Below, in pieces: positions 19,481 to 27,672 of a stretch of DNA of 43,557 nt (position 1 is the stretch's first letter; every line of letters starts with the position of its first letter). A model generated the notes under the pieces. That model made no database searches, was not told the DNA's origin, and saw only the letters and a program-made list of their open reading frames with translations. The position numbers and the translations under genes were made by a program. Source of the DNA: Bacteroidota bacterium (GTDB lineage Bacteria; Bacteroidota; Bacteroidia; Flavobacteriales; Weeksellaceae); contig JAFDZI010000027.1 in the NCBI GenBank assembly GCA_018266955.1, forward strand, positions 1 through 43,557, given 5' to 3'.

Positions 19481-20278
19481 ATGTCGAAACTGAAAAAGTT
19501 TTTGGAAATACTGAAAGCAGCAATGGAAAAACCTTATTTGTTGAATTTAGTTATCCAAAATCAAGAATATCAGGAAAGTTTATTAAAAAAAAGCTATCCA
19601 CAGCAGCAGGCTTTGCCACAAATTTCTTTAGATGATTTAGGCATTCCGTTAGAAACTTCTGTGGATAGTTTCTTATTGGATGGTAGTTCTATGATAACAG
19701 ATTTAGCACTACTAAAAACCTTAGCACAAGGGAAAAATTCTTATTTCGAAATAGGAACTTGGCGTGGTGAAAGTGTGTGGAATGTAGCCAAAATATTGGA
19801 AGACTGTACTACATTGAATTTGAGTATGGAGGAAATGAAGAAAATGAACCTCAACACCCAATACATTGAATTACATGGTATTCTTTCTAAGAGAAACCCT
19901 AAAATAAAGCATTGGGAAGGCAATACGCTCAATTTTAATTTTGAAGCACTTCAAAAAAAGTACGACCTCATCTTTATTGACGGAGACCACAGCTATGCCA
20001 TGGTAAAAAACGACACACAAAAAGTTTTCGAACATTTAGTACACGAAAACACTGTTGTCGTTTGGCATGACTACGCCTACAATCCCGAAAAAATAAGACA
20101 TGAAGTGTATAGAGGAATATTGGACGGAACACCAAAGAAATACCATCATAAATTGTATCATATCGCCAATTCTATGTGTGCCGTACTTCTTCCAGGATCC
20201 TTTAAGACGAGGGAATTTGAAAGTCCTAAAAAACCCAATATCCTTTTTGAAATACAAGTAAAACCACAAGTTTTTTAA
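19481..20278 (+). CDS. Class I SAM-dependent methyltransferase
   Basis: A 265-residue protein with a Rossmann-type SAM-binding core of the Methyltransf_24 kind. Motif I is SYFEIGTWRGESVWN (about residues 86-100), motif II-like is DLIFIDGDHSYAMVKNDTQKV (about 165-185), then TVVVWHDYAYNPE. Substrate unknown. Closely spaced to aspA (5 nt) and to a GT2 gene (19 nt), it is probably part of the surface-glycan run and may methylate a sugar or a carrier-linked glycan. Confidence 0.82.
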   Translation: MSKLKKFLEILKAAMEKPYLLNLVIQNQEYQESLLKKSYPQQQALPQISLDDLGIPLETSVDSFLLDGSSMITDLALLKTLAQGKNSYFEIGTWRGESVWNVAKILEDCTTLNLSMEEMKKMNLNTQYIELHGILSKRNPKIKHWEGNTLNFNFEALQKKYDLIFIDGDHSYAMVKNDTQKVFEHLVHENTVVVWHDYAYNPEKIRHEVYRGILDGTPKKYHHKLYHIANSMCAVLLPGSFKTREFESPKKPNILFEIQVKPQVF

Positions 20279-20297
20279 TTTAATTTATCTTGATTTT

Positions 20298-21194
20298 GTG
20301 AAATTTCTAATCATTATTCCAGCACACAACGAGGAAAGTAATATCTTTTTTTGTTTACAATCTTTGGAACAACAATCGTTTCAGGATTTTGATTTGGTGA
20401 TAGTGAACGATGGCTCCACAGATGCTACGGCAACAGTAGTAAAGAATTTTATAGCACAATCGCCCATAAAGGCGAGGATAAAATCGTTGGATTTAACCCT
20501 ATCCGAACACCAACCAGGGGCAAAAGTAGTGAGAACTTTCAACAAAGGATTAGATGTAAGTAATTGGGAAAAGTATGACATCATTTGTAAATTTGATGCC
20601 GATGTTATTTTCCCTAAACAATATTTAGAAAACATAAACCAAATTTTTGCGAATCATCCTAAAGTAGGTATGGCTTCGGGGATAGTAAAAATTGCCAAGA
20701 ACCCCATTCAATTCAATTCAAGTCTCTTGCAATTTGAAGATGAAGACCAATGGATATTTGAAAATTTATCCTCTAAAAATCATGTTCGGGGGCCAATAAA
20801 GGCGTACAGTAAAGATTGTTTTATGGCCATGAACGGATTAAGACCGGTGTTGGGTTGGGACAATATAGATGTGGCTTTAGCCGAAATGCATGGATACGAA
20901 ATTCAAACACAAAAAGACCTTTGGGTAAAGCATCTTCGACCGACGGCCTATAAATACAAAGCACAAAAAGCTGAAAAATTAGGAGAATATTTTTACAATC
21001 TAGGACTGGATTTACCATTAACCATAATTGCTTCTGCAAAATCAGCTTTAAAAAACCGATCTTTTACTGAACTTTGGATTACCCTTGTACATTTTTTTAA
21101 ACAAAAACATCCACGACCATTAACCCAAGAAGAAATGAGCTTTATACGAAATATAAGATGGAAAAAAATGTTTCGTACCATTTTAGGCAAATAA
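20298..21194 (+). CDS. Glycosyltransferase family 2
   Basis: A 298-residue GT-A fold enzyme. The N-terminus FLIIIPAHNEESNIFFCLQSL and VIVNDGSTDATATVV are the nucleotide-sugar binding hallmarks; the DxD-type metal site is CKFDADVIFPK (about residues 94-104). The acidic region LGWDNIDVALAEMHGY is the likely base-bearing segment. No transmembrane helices, so it acts at the cytoplasmic membrane face. It starts at GTG 20298; no ATG alternative fits the family N-terminus. Acceptor and donor cannot be told. Confidence 0.9.
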   Translation: MKFLIIIPAHNEESNIFFCLQSLEQQSFQDFDLVIVNDGSTDATATVVKNFIAQSPIKARIKSLDLTLSEHQPGAKVVRTFNKGLDVSNWEKYDIICKFDADVIFPKQYLENINQIFANHPKVGMASGIVKIAKNPIQFNSSLLQFEDEDQWIFENLSSKNHVRGPIKAYSKDCFMAMNGLRPVLGWDNIDVALAEMHGYEIQTQKDLWVKHLRPTAYKYKAQKAEKLGEYFYNLGLDLPLTIIASAKSALKNRSFTELWITLVHFFKQKHPRPLTQEEMSFIRNIRWKKMFRTILGK

Positions 21195-21275
21195 AATTAG
21201 AAAAACTCAATTTGATTATTGAACAACTTGAAAGAAAATAATTTCCCAATCCTATTATTGTAAAATAAGAGCATA

Positions 21276-22328
21276 TTGAAAAAAATAGCCTACATAGAAC
21301 TGGATACCCATGCCGAAATCGCATCTAATTTCTGGGAACTCTCTCAGGAATTCTGCTCGGTAAGTGTGGATTTTTACCTCTCGGATAAGGTTTTAAAATT
21401 ATTCCCCAACGAACAACATGCTACAATAATCCGAAGCTCTCCCCAGAAAATACACCATCAATTACAACAAAAACACTACGATGCGGTGGTGATAGGAACA
21501 GCACACCGGTATTTTTCAACCTTTCTAAAAATAGCACAAAATTATCCTACCAGTCTTGTGGTTCATAATCTTAATTTTACCCAGAAGCAACCGATACAAT
21601 TATGGAAGCTCATTTGGAAAAAAGATTGGAAATACAGAGTGAAACTATGGTGGAAAGAAGGATTATTAAAGGCTCCTTTATTATACAAAAGCATGAAAAA
21701 CTTATGGGTTTTGGACGAAAATCTATTGTCTTTTCCATGGAGAAACAAACAACCACTACTCTATTTACCCGTTTTTTATAATGAATTTAATGCACATAAA
21801 TCAGGTTCGATAAAGGTTGTCATTCCCGGAACAGTATCCCAAGAAAGACGAGATTATCACCATCTATTTTCCGTTATCGAACGATGTAACGACGCAATAG
21901 AATTTGTGTTTCTAGGAAAAGCCAGTGGCATTGAACTGGAGCTGTTAAAAAGTTTGAAAAAAAGTATAAATTCCAAAGTAAGTGTTCGCTATTTCGACGC
22001 CAAAGTGTCATCAGAAATTTTTGATCAAGAGATGAAAGATGCCACCGTACTCTGGTGTCCTATTCAGCAGGAAAATCAATTTTTTAGTCAACAAGAAATT
22101 TATGGTAAAACCAAAATAAGTGGCAATATTTCCGATGCTATTCGATATGGTAAATTAGCGATTTTCCCAAGCTCCTATGTTCAGAAACATCCGTTCATCT
22201 ACCAAGAAGCAGAAGATGTTTTAGGGCAAATACAAGAAATACAAAATTGCACCTTTCCATTTGAACAATATTTTGATAAAAAATCAATAGCACAACAACT
22301 AGAGTCCAGCATCAATAAATGGTTGTAG
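21276..22328 (+). CDS. Glycosyltransferase-like protein (GT-B-like), uncertain
   Basis: A 350-residue cytoplasmic protein. The pattern AIVIGTAHRYFSTF-like first domain (VVIGTAHRY near residue 72), a middle YLPVFYNEF junction and a second domain with IKVVIPGTVSQERRDYHHL, FVFLGKASG and YGKTKISGNISDAIRYGK is the outline of a GT-B glycosyltransferase, with ISDAIRYGKLAIFPSSY in the place of the donor-binding motif. It begins with TTG (21276), after an 81-nt gap. Identity as a glycosyltransferase is inferred from outline and neighbours only. Confidence 0.65.
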   Translation: MKKIAYIELDTHAEIASNFWELSQEFCSVSVDFYLSDKVLKLFPNEQHATIIRSSPQKIHHQLQQKHYDAVVIGTAHRYFSTFLKIAQNYPTSLVVHNLNFTQKQPIQLWKLIWKKDWKYRVKLWWKEGLLKAPLLYKSMKNLWVLDENLLSFPWRNKQPLLYLPVFYNEFNAHKSGSIKVVIPGTVSQERRDYHHLFSVIERCNDAIEFVFLGKASGIELELLKSLKKSINSKVSVRYFDAKVSSEIFDQEMKDATVLWCPIQQENQFFSQQEIYGKTKISGNISDAIRYGKLAIFPSSYVQKHPFIYQEAEDVLGQIQEIQNCTFPFEQYFDKKSIAQQLESSINKWL

Positions 22329-22360
22329 TATAAGAAATTTCTTTATATTTAGATTTGTAT

Positions 22361-23359
22361 ATGGCAATAAAAGACAGAATCCTTCCATACTTACCTCATC
22401 ATCATATTTCGGTAGGAAAATCCTTTCCACTGGATTGCTGTATTCCAGTGTACCATACGGTTTCTGACGAAGTTTTGCCCCACATCAACCACTGTGTAGC
22501 CTATAAAAACATTAGTGAATTTGTTCGGGATTTGGAATTTATGCAAAGGGAATTCCGCTTCATTACTTGGGACGAATTCAAAACCAATACAAGAACTCAA
22601 ACTAAGAATTCTAAAAAAACTGCATTACTAACTTTTGACGATGGATTGGCTGAATTTAATGACATTATTGCGCCTATTCTTTTGGAGAAAGGTATTTTTG
22701 CCATGAATTTCATCAATCCTCAGTTTATAGATAACCAAGATTTGTCCTTCAGAGCAAAAGCATCGATTCTTGTGGAGGAAATTAAAAATGGTAAAGCACT
22801 ATCCAAACAACTTCTGCAACAATTAAGTTGGCAAAACCAAGAAAATTTAGCGAAAAACATATTGAAAATACCGTATGTACAACGAGATATTTTGAATCTA
22901 ATCGCTCTAGATTTGGGAATTTCTTTTAAAGAATATCTCCAGCAACATAAGCCCTATCTCGGTCTGCAACAAATACATGATTTAGAAAAAAAAGGTTTTG
23001 GATTTGGCGCCCACAGTTGGGATCATCCTTTGTATGAAGAACTAAATATCGATACACAAATCATTCAAACCCGTTCGTCACTTCAATATTTGAAGGATCA
23101 GCAGCTCAATTGTGAAGCATTTGCATTTCCGTTTACAGATTATGGAGTAGAAAAAGCATTTTTCAATCGACTTTTTGAGGAAGAAAAAAACTTATTTTGT
23201 ACTTTTGGATGCGCCGGAATAAAAACCGACACCGTCCTGAATAATTGGCAAAGAATACCCATGGAAAACAGAAAAACCGCCAAGCAAACCCTACAGCAAG
23301 AAATAGCGTATTACTGTTTGAAGAATTTTCTTGGAAAAAATACCTTGTACAGAAAATGA
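22361..23359 (+). CDS. Polysaccharide deacetylase (NodB/CE4 family)
   Basis: A 332-residue CE4-family protein, removing N- or O-acetyl groups from a glycan with a metal-bound water. The first motif is LLTFDDGLAEF (Asp-Asp; about residue 88) and the second is FGFGAHSWDHPLYEEL (HxxxxH; about 210), the His residues being metal ligands. No signal peptide is visible, so it may act on a cytoplasmic, carrier-linked intermediate. ATG 22361 is chosen over the TTG six bases upstream. Its TGA stop overlaps the ATG of the next gene (ATGA). Confidence 0.88.
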   Translation: MAIKDRILPYLPHHHISVGKSFPLDCCIPVYHTVSDEVLPHINHCVAYKNISEFVRDLEFMQREFRFITWDEFKTNTRTQTKNSKKTALLTFDDGLAEFNDIIAPILLEKGIFAMNFINPQFIDNQDLSFRAKASILVEEIKNGKALSKQLLQQLSWQNQENLAKNILKIPYVQRDILNLIALDLGISFKEYLQQHKPYLGLQQIHDLEKKGFGFGAHSWDHPLYEELNIDTQIIQTRSSLQYLKDQQLNCEAFAFPFTDYGVEKAFFNRLFEEEKNLFCTFGCAGIKTDTVLNNWQRIPMENRKTAKQTLQQEIAYYCLKNFLGKNTLYRK

Positions 23360-24429
23360 TAGAGTTGGAAACTTTTACAAAAACACAGCTCAAAGCATTG
23401 GTGGAATCGGAACGATTTTCCCAATTTTCCTTTTTACCCATCACCCAACACAGGGCATTGTCGCATTGCAACAATCCCAAAGCCAATAATGACGATGTAC
23501 TCCTGATTTTAGCAATAGAAAACCAAGAATTGGCAGGCTATTTAGGAATTTTACCCGATGAAATTATTTGCCAAAACGGTAAAGAAAAACTCGTTTGGTT
23601 AAGTACTATCTATGTAGATTCCCGATTTAGAGGGAAAAAAATTGCCCAACAACTTTTAGCAAAAGCCTTTGAATGCTATGACGGTAGAATTGCCTTAACC
23701 GAATTTACCGCAGAGGCTGAGCGTTTATACAACAAAACCAGACAATTCCTATACATCAGTCCCAAGTTGGGAAAAAGATATTATTTTCTATCCAATCTTG
23801 AGGAATTACTTCCCCAAAAATTTCAAACATTTCAATCGTTTGAATCGGTTTTAAAAATACTGGACTCGTCGTTTAATTTTATTGTCAAAACATTGAGCAA
23901 TAAACAAAAAAGACTAAACTTCCGGTACGAAATACACCATGAAATAGATGAGGAAAGCACTGAATATATCCGTCTGTTTTCTTGCAACAGAAACACACAA
24001 GACCTCCATTGGATTTTGCACTATCCATGGATATTACAAGGTGAAGAAGTATTAAAAAAATATCAGTTTTCTTCCTTTGCAAAAAAGAAAAAAACGATAT
24101 GGGTGAAAATTTACGATGAGCAAGAAAAACTGAATTGCTGCGCCATGCTCAGTAGTAGAAATGGGCATTTAAAGATTCCCTATCTATTCGGCAAAGACTT
24201 GAAAAATTTCATTCAATTTCTCTCTAATTTCATTCGAACTGAAAGAGTGAAAATGCTTACCTGCTATCATCCACAACTCAACGAGGAGTTAAAAGACTTT
24301 GGCATTAATGCTTTGTATTCCAAAGATTTCGAAAGGCGGTATCTTTTTCATAAAAAACTAATCGCTGCTTTACCCAAAGGTTTTATCCCTCAATTTCAGG
24401 ATGGCGATGGCGACTGTGCTTTCACTTAG
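23356..24429 (+). CDS. GNAT-family acetyltransferase with C-terminal extension
   Basis: A 357-residue protein. The GNAT core (about residues 30-150) shows LVWLSTIYVDSRFRGKKIAQQLLAKA, the acetyl-CoA pyrophosphate-binding motif A. The C-terminal 200 residues (about 160-357) are of unknown fold, perhaps a second degenerate GNAT half. The start ATG 23356 overlaps the deacetylase stop in ATGA, so the genes are translationally coupled; the longer open frame upstream lies within the deacetylase. Its stop TAG (24427-24429) touches the stop of the opposite-facing beta-lactamase. Confidence 0.82.
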   Translation: MIELETFTKTQLKALVESERFSQFSFLPITQHRALSHCNNPKANNDDVLLILAIENQELAGYLGILPDEIICQNGKEKLVWLSTIYVDSRFRGKKIAQQLLAKAFECYDGRIALTEFTAEAERLYNKTRQFLYISPKLGKRYYFLSNLEELLPQKFQTFQSFESVLKILDSSFNFIVKTLSNKQKRLNFRYEIHHEIDEESTEYIRLFSCNRNTQDLHWILHYPWILQGEEVLKKYQFSSFAKKKKTIWVKIYDEQEKLNCCAMLSSRNGHLKIPYLFGKDLKNFIQFLSNFIRTERVKMLTCYHPQLNEELKDFGINALYSKDFERRYLFHKKLIAALPKGFIPQFQDGDGDCAFT

Positions 24430-25338
24430 TTAGTACTTTTTAGAGTAGAGGCCATCAAAATAATTCCAAGCGTACAGAGCTATCTGAGCTATAATTTTTT
24501 GATTGGTTTCAGCATTTTCCTTTGAATTTCCTACAAAAACCGACAGATAGAAATACTTACCATTGGGTAAAAAAACAATTCCAATATCGTTTAATGCCGC
24601 TGTTACGCCTTCCTTATTGGTCCCGGAACTTCCCGTTTTATGGGCAATAATGGTTTGCGCAGGCAAAAAGCCACGGATGCTTTGGGCTCCAGTTGTGGTT
24701 GCTTTCATAGTTTTCCATAAAAAACGATGACTCTTTTGGGTAAGCAATTGGTTTTTATTTTCATAAAATAATTTCAGTAATTGGTATGATGCTTTGGGCG
24801 TAATCCAATTCTGAAACTGATGATTCCAGTTTTCGTGCATTTGCACTTCGTTCATTTTCACAGAAATATCACTTATCCCACATTTTTTCATATAGTTTTC
24901 CACGATACTTGGTCCTCCTATTTTTTCTAAAATAATGTCTGTGGCTATATTATCACTTTCCGCCACTGCGTAATAAATAAGTTGGGCAAAAGTAAGCTGA
25001 ACACCATTGGGAAATTGGTCCCGAATAGGACTATAGGTATTGGGAATTAAATCTTTTTTATCAATTTTTATTTTTTGATGGAGTTTAATTTTATTTTTAT
25101 CTACCCAATGGAGTGCGGTTATGGCAATAGGAAATTTAAACACACTCTGCATTACTCTGGCTTCATTACCACGCACAAACAACGAATCTGATCCGTTATA
25201 CCCCACAATAGAAACCCCAACTTCTGCCTGTTTATCTTTTAAAAAATCATGGATATTCTTCTTTAAATCCGCTATATCTTGTGCTTTAAAGAAATGTAAT
25301 GCTAGAAAGAACATTAAAAACAAAAATTTTGGTTTCAT
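24430..25338 (-). CDS. Class A beta-lactamase, subclass A2-like
   Basis: A 302-residue serine beta-lactamase with a signal peptide (about residues 1-20, ending FKAQ). Active-site motifs: Ser65-x-x-Lys68 in QSVFKF; SDN in AESDNIA; MNEVQMHENWNHQFQNW, which fits the A2 form of the Glu166 omega-loop region; KTG in AHKTGSSG. These are the features of the chromosomal class A enzymes of the Chryseobacterium/Flavobacterium group (CIA/CME/CGA-like), periplasmic enzymes that hydrolyse beta-lactams. ATG 25338 is preferred to 25359 because it begins the signal peptide (MKPKFLFL). Activity range cannot be read from sequence. Confidence 0.92.
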   Translation of the reverse strand: MKPKFLFLMFFLALHFFKAQDIADLKKNIHDFLKDKQAEVGVSIVGYNGSDSLFVRGNEARVMQSVFKFPIAITALHWVDKNKIKLHQKIKIDKKDLIPNTYSPIRDQFPNGVQLTFAQLIYYAVAESDNIATDIILEKIGGPSIVENYMKKCGISDISVKMNEVQMHENWNHQFQNWITPKASYQLLKLFYENKNQLLTQKSHRFLWKTMKATTTGAQSIRGFLPAQTIIAHKTGSSGTNKEGVTAALNDIGIVFLPNGKYFYLSVFVGNSKENAETNQKIIAQIALYAWNYFDGLYSKKY

Positions 25339-25471
25339 ATATAGGTGTTTAATAGTCATTTTAAATCGTCAATCTTCATTGATGTTTCAATATAAAAAAT
25401 TAGTTAATGGCGATTTCAAATACCTTTTTTTTAACTGTATTATCGTTGGTTTTATTTTTAACAAATGGAAA

Positions 25472-26188
25472 TTAATTTAAATTTAAGCCAAATGCCAAAC
25501 CAAGCCAAGGTTTTCCTTCATAAATCCAGATGTTTTTATTTTGATCCAAGAGATGATCAAACCCAAAGCTAATCCCCACTGTAAAGTTATTGATTCCAAC
25601 GATACCTGCGATGCCTTTACTCCAAACAATGCCATCATATTCCTGTTGTAGTTGGTTATTTGTATTGGTAGGAGACATTAATGTATTTCCGAAACCAGTA
25701 AAGAAACCCATAGAATAACCAAAATGGTTGGTTTTTCTAAAAGCCATTTTTAAAGGATTTTGTTGATAATTAATGGTATAACGATCCGTTCTATAACCCA
25801 GGTATAAAGCACCATTTAAGTTAGCATTTAGTTGTGCAGGAACCTCTTTTTGTCCCAATCTAAATTTTAAAGGAATGGTAATAAAATCTACATCAAAACT
25901 ATTTTGAGAAAGTGTAAAATCAATTTTCTCCTTTGATTTTAGTTCAGAAAAATAAACCTCACAACTTTGGATGGAATCAATCTTTATTTTATTTCCCTGC
26001 TTATTTGTAGAATGAATATGGATCTGTTCATCAACAACATCAACATAAACAATTGACTTCTGCGACTGAGATTTTTTAATGTAAAAACCATCGGATAATT
26101 CTTGCTTTGCCGTACTTTCTAATACAGAACAGGAACTAAACGAAAAAACAATAATTGTAGAAAGAAAATACCCTAATCTATTCATCAT
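25472..26188 (-). CDS. Putative lipoprotein, beta-rich, unknown family
   Basis: A 238-residue exported lipoprotein with a signal and lipobox FSSC (Cys20). The rest is rich in alternating strands with Gly/aromatic pairs near the C-terminus (YSMGFFTGFGN, VGINNFTVGISFGFDHL, WLGLAFGLNLN), which resembles a small outer-membrane barrel or its lipid-anchored edge. No family recognised. It lies behind the beta-lactamase gene in the reverse direction and is separated by 112 nt. Confidence 0.7.
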   Translation of the reverse strand: MMNRLGYFLSTIIVFSFSSCSVLESTAKQELSDGFYIKKSQSQKSIVYVDVVDEQIHIHSTNKQGNKIKIDSIQSCEVYFSELKSKEKIDFTLSQNSFDVDFITIPLKFRLGQKEVPAQLNANLNGALYLGYRTDRYTINYQQNPLKMAFRKTNHFGYSMGFFTGFGNTLMSPTNTNNQLQQEYDGIVWSKGIAGIVGINNFTVGISFGFDHLLDQNKNIWIYEGKPWLGLAFGLNLN

Positions 26189-26299
26189 AAATTATTTTGA
26201 GTGCAAGATAAAAAAATATAACTTTCTAATCCATACGACAAATCGATTTATTCAATTAAATATTGATTCAAATCATATCGTTAACATGTAAATCCAAAC

Positions 26300-26307
26300 T
26301 AACTTTG
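26300..26307 (+). promoter_or_regulatory. -7 box upstream of the 160-aa gene
   Basis: TAACTTTG matches TAnnTTTG, 20 nt before ATG 26327. Confidence 0.45.
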
Positions 26308-26326
26308 CACTTTTAAATTTTACACA

Positions 26327-26809
26327 ATGAACAACGAATATACAAACTACCCCAATGATGCGATGGCATGGGTATATCAAGCCGACAGATTCTTTACCGA
26401 AGAGGAAAAACAAGTAATCAATACCAGAATTTCCGAATTTATCAACCAATGGGATTCTCACGGAAGTTTGGTAAAAGGAACTTTCACCCTAAAACACGAT
26501 GCATTTATTGTAATTTTTGCCGATGGCGAAGGACACCCACTTTGCGGAAGAGCCCAAACTGCTTCTATAACGCTGATTAAAGAATTGGAAAAAGAGTTGA
26601 ACATCAAACTCATGGACAGAATGATTCAATCTTACAAAGACAACGATCAAGTAAAACTCATCAAATTAGCCGAGTTGAAAAAACTATATCAAGAAGGGAT
26701 TATTAATGATGAAACAGTGGTTTTCGACAATACCGTAATCAACAAAAAAGATTTCGACAGCCGTTGGGAAACGCCACTAAAAGACAGTTGGCACAAGAGA
26801 TTTGTATAA
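26327..26809 (+). CDS. Conserved flavobacterial protein of unknown function
   Basis: A 160-residue cytoplasmic protein. Recognisable as the family that older flavobacterial annotations label as an ABC transporter ATPase, but no Walker A, Walker B or signature motif is present, so that label is unsupported here. Seen: MAWVYQADRFFTEEEKQV at the N-terminus, FIVIFADGEGHPLCGRAQTASI in the middle, and a charged C-terminus. It is monocistronic with its own -7 box; the next gene also has one. Confidence 0.75.
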   Translation: MNNEYTNYPNDAMAWVYQADRFFTEEEKQVINTRISEFINQWDSHGSLVKGTFTLKHDAFIVIFADGEGHPLCGRAQTASITLIKELEKELNIKLMDRMIQSYKDNDQVKLIKLAELKKLYQEGIINDETVVFDNTVINKKDFDSRWETPLKDSWHKRFV

Positions 26810-26879
26810 TACAATTCAATATTTAAACCACGCTACAACCAGTGTGGTTTTTGTTTTTTAATGAGAAAAATTAAACCTT

Positions 26880-26887
26880 TATCTTTG
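26880..26887 (+). promoter_or_regulatory. -7 box upstream of the DUF1826-like gene
   Basis: TATCTTTG matches TAnnTTTG, 19 nt before ATG 26907. Confidence 0.45.
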
Positions 26888-26906
26888 TTATTTCTTATTT
26901 CAAACC

Positions 26907-27602
26907 ATGCATACCAATTTTCAAAACATAGCACAAGTCCTTTCTGTTCCCGATTTTCAAACATTAATAAAAACATCCTTTCAAGAAGAGGTGAATGCAC
27001 TGTGTTGGGAAAGGTCTTTGGAAGGCGATTTTGAAGAAATAGTGCATCAATTGGTTTTGGAGGACGATATCACCGAGGTTTCTGTGGAAATGCTCAATGC
27101 TCTGAAATTGTCTGAAAAAGGAAACCGAGCTCGGGAAATTATTTTGCAGGATATACAAAAGCTCACCGAATTTGGGGCACAACCTTCCCTCAACCTGCTG
27201 AAAAAATACGACCGCGACGAAGAACTGGATTTTATCTCCACCGATGTTTATTCTTACCATGTGGATCAGTCGCCCATAGCTTCGGATACTTTTTTGTGTA
27301 CTTATTATGGAGCTGCCAGTGATATTTTACCCAACCACCAAGCCATACAAAGCATTTTGATACCCGAAGTGAGAAATCAATTAAAATCCCTATACAACGG
27401 ATCTGAAGAAGATTTTGAAGACTTTTTAAAAGAAAATTTTTTCGATTTACATTATGAAGCCCTGCCCGGTGCTGAGCCCATCAACCTTGGCAACGGACAT
27501 CTTTGGCGTTTGGCTATTGCCCATCCATTTTCGGAAGTATTGCCTTGCATACACCGAGCTCCGGAAGAAAACGGAGAATACCGATTGCTGCTGATTTGTT
27601 AG
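26907..27602 (+). CDS. DUF1826-like protein
   Basis: A 231-residue cytoplasmic protein of unknown function. The C-terminal half has the pattern LCTYYGAASDILPN, NLGNGHLWRLAIAHP and PCIHRAPEENGEYRLLLIC, which resembles the DUF1826 family ending (gate-like HRxP segment). Some DUF1826 genes lie near zinc-homeostasis genes, but nothing of that kind is next to this one. Ends just before the hip island. Confidence 0.6.
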   Translation: MHTNFQNIAQVLSVPDFQTLIKTSFQEEVNALCWERSLEGDFEEIVHQLVLEDDITEVSVEMLNALKLSEKGNRAREIILQDIQKLTEFGAQPSLNLLKKYDRDEELDFISTDVYSYHVDQSPIASDTFLCTYYGAASDILPNHQAIQSILIPEVRNQLKSLYNGSEEDFEDFLKENFFDLHYEALPGAEPINLGNGHLWRLAIAHPFSEVLPCIHRAPEENGEYRLLLIC

Positions 27603-27672
27603 GTTTTTAGTTGATGGTTGATGGTTTTTAGTTTTTAGTTTTTAGCTTATGGTTTATAGCATTTAGCTTTAG
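27603..27672. repeat. Degenerate T-rich tandem repeat
   Basis: A degenerate array of GTTTTTA and related words (TTTTTAGTTTTTAG) between the stop of 26907-27602 and the stop of hipA. It marks the boundary between backbone and the accessory island. Confidence 0.55.

Noticed and set aside
23245..23355. N-terminal extension of the GNAT protein
   Set aside because: It lies wholly inside the deacetylase gene; ATG 23356 overlapping the upstream TGA is the natural start.
26327..26809. ABC transporter ATPase
   Set aside because: The label is common for this family in old annotations, but Walker A, Walker B and the signature motif are all missing.
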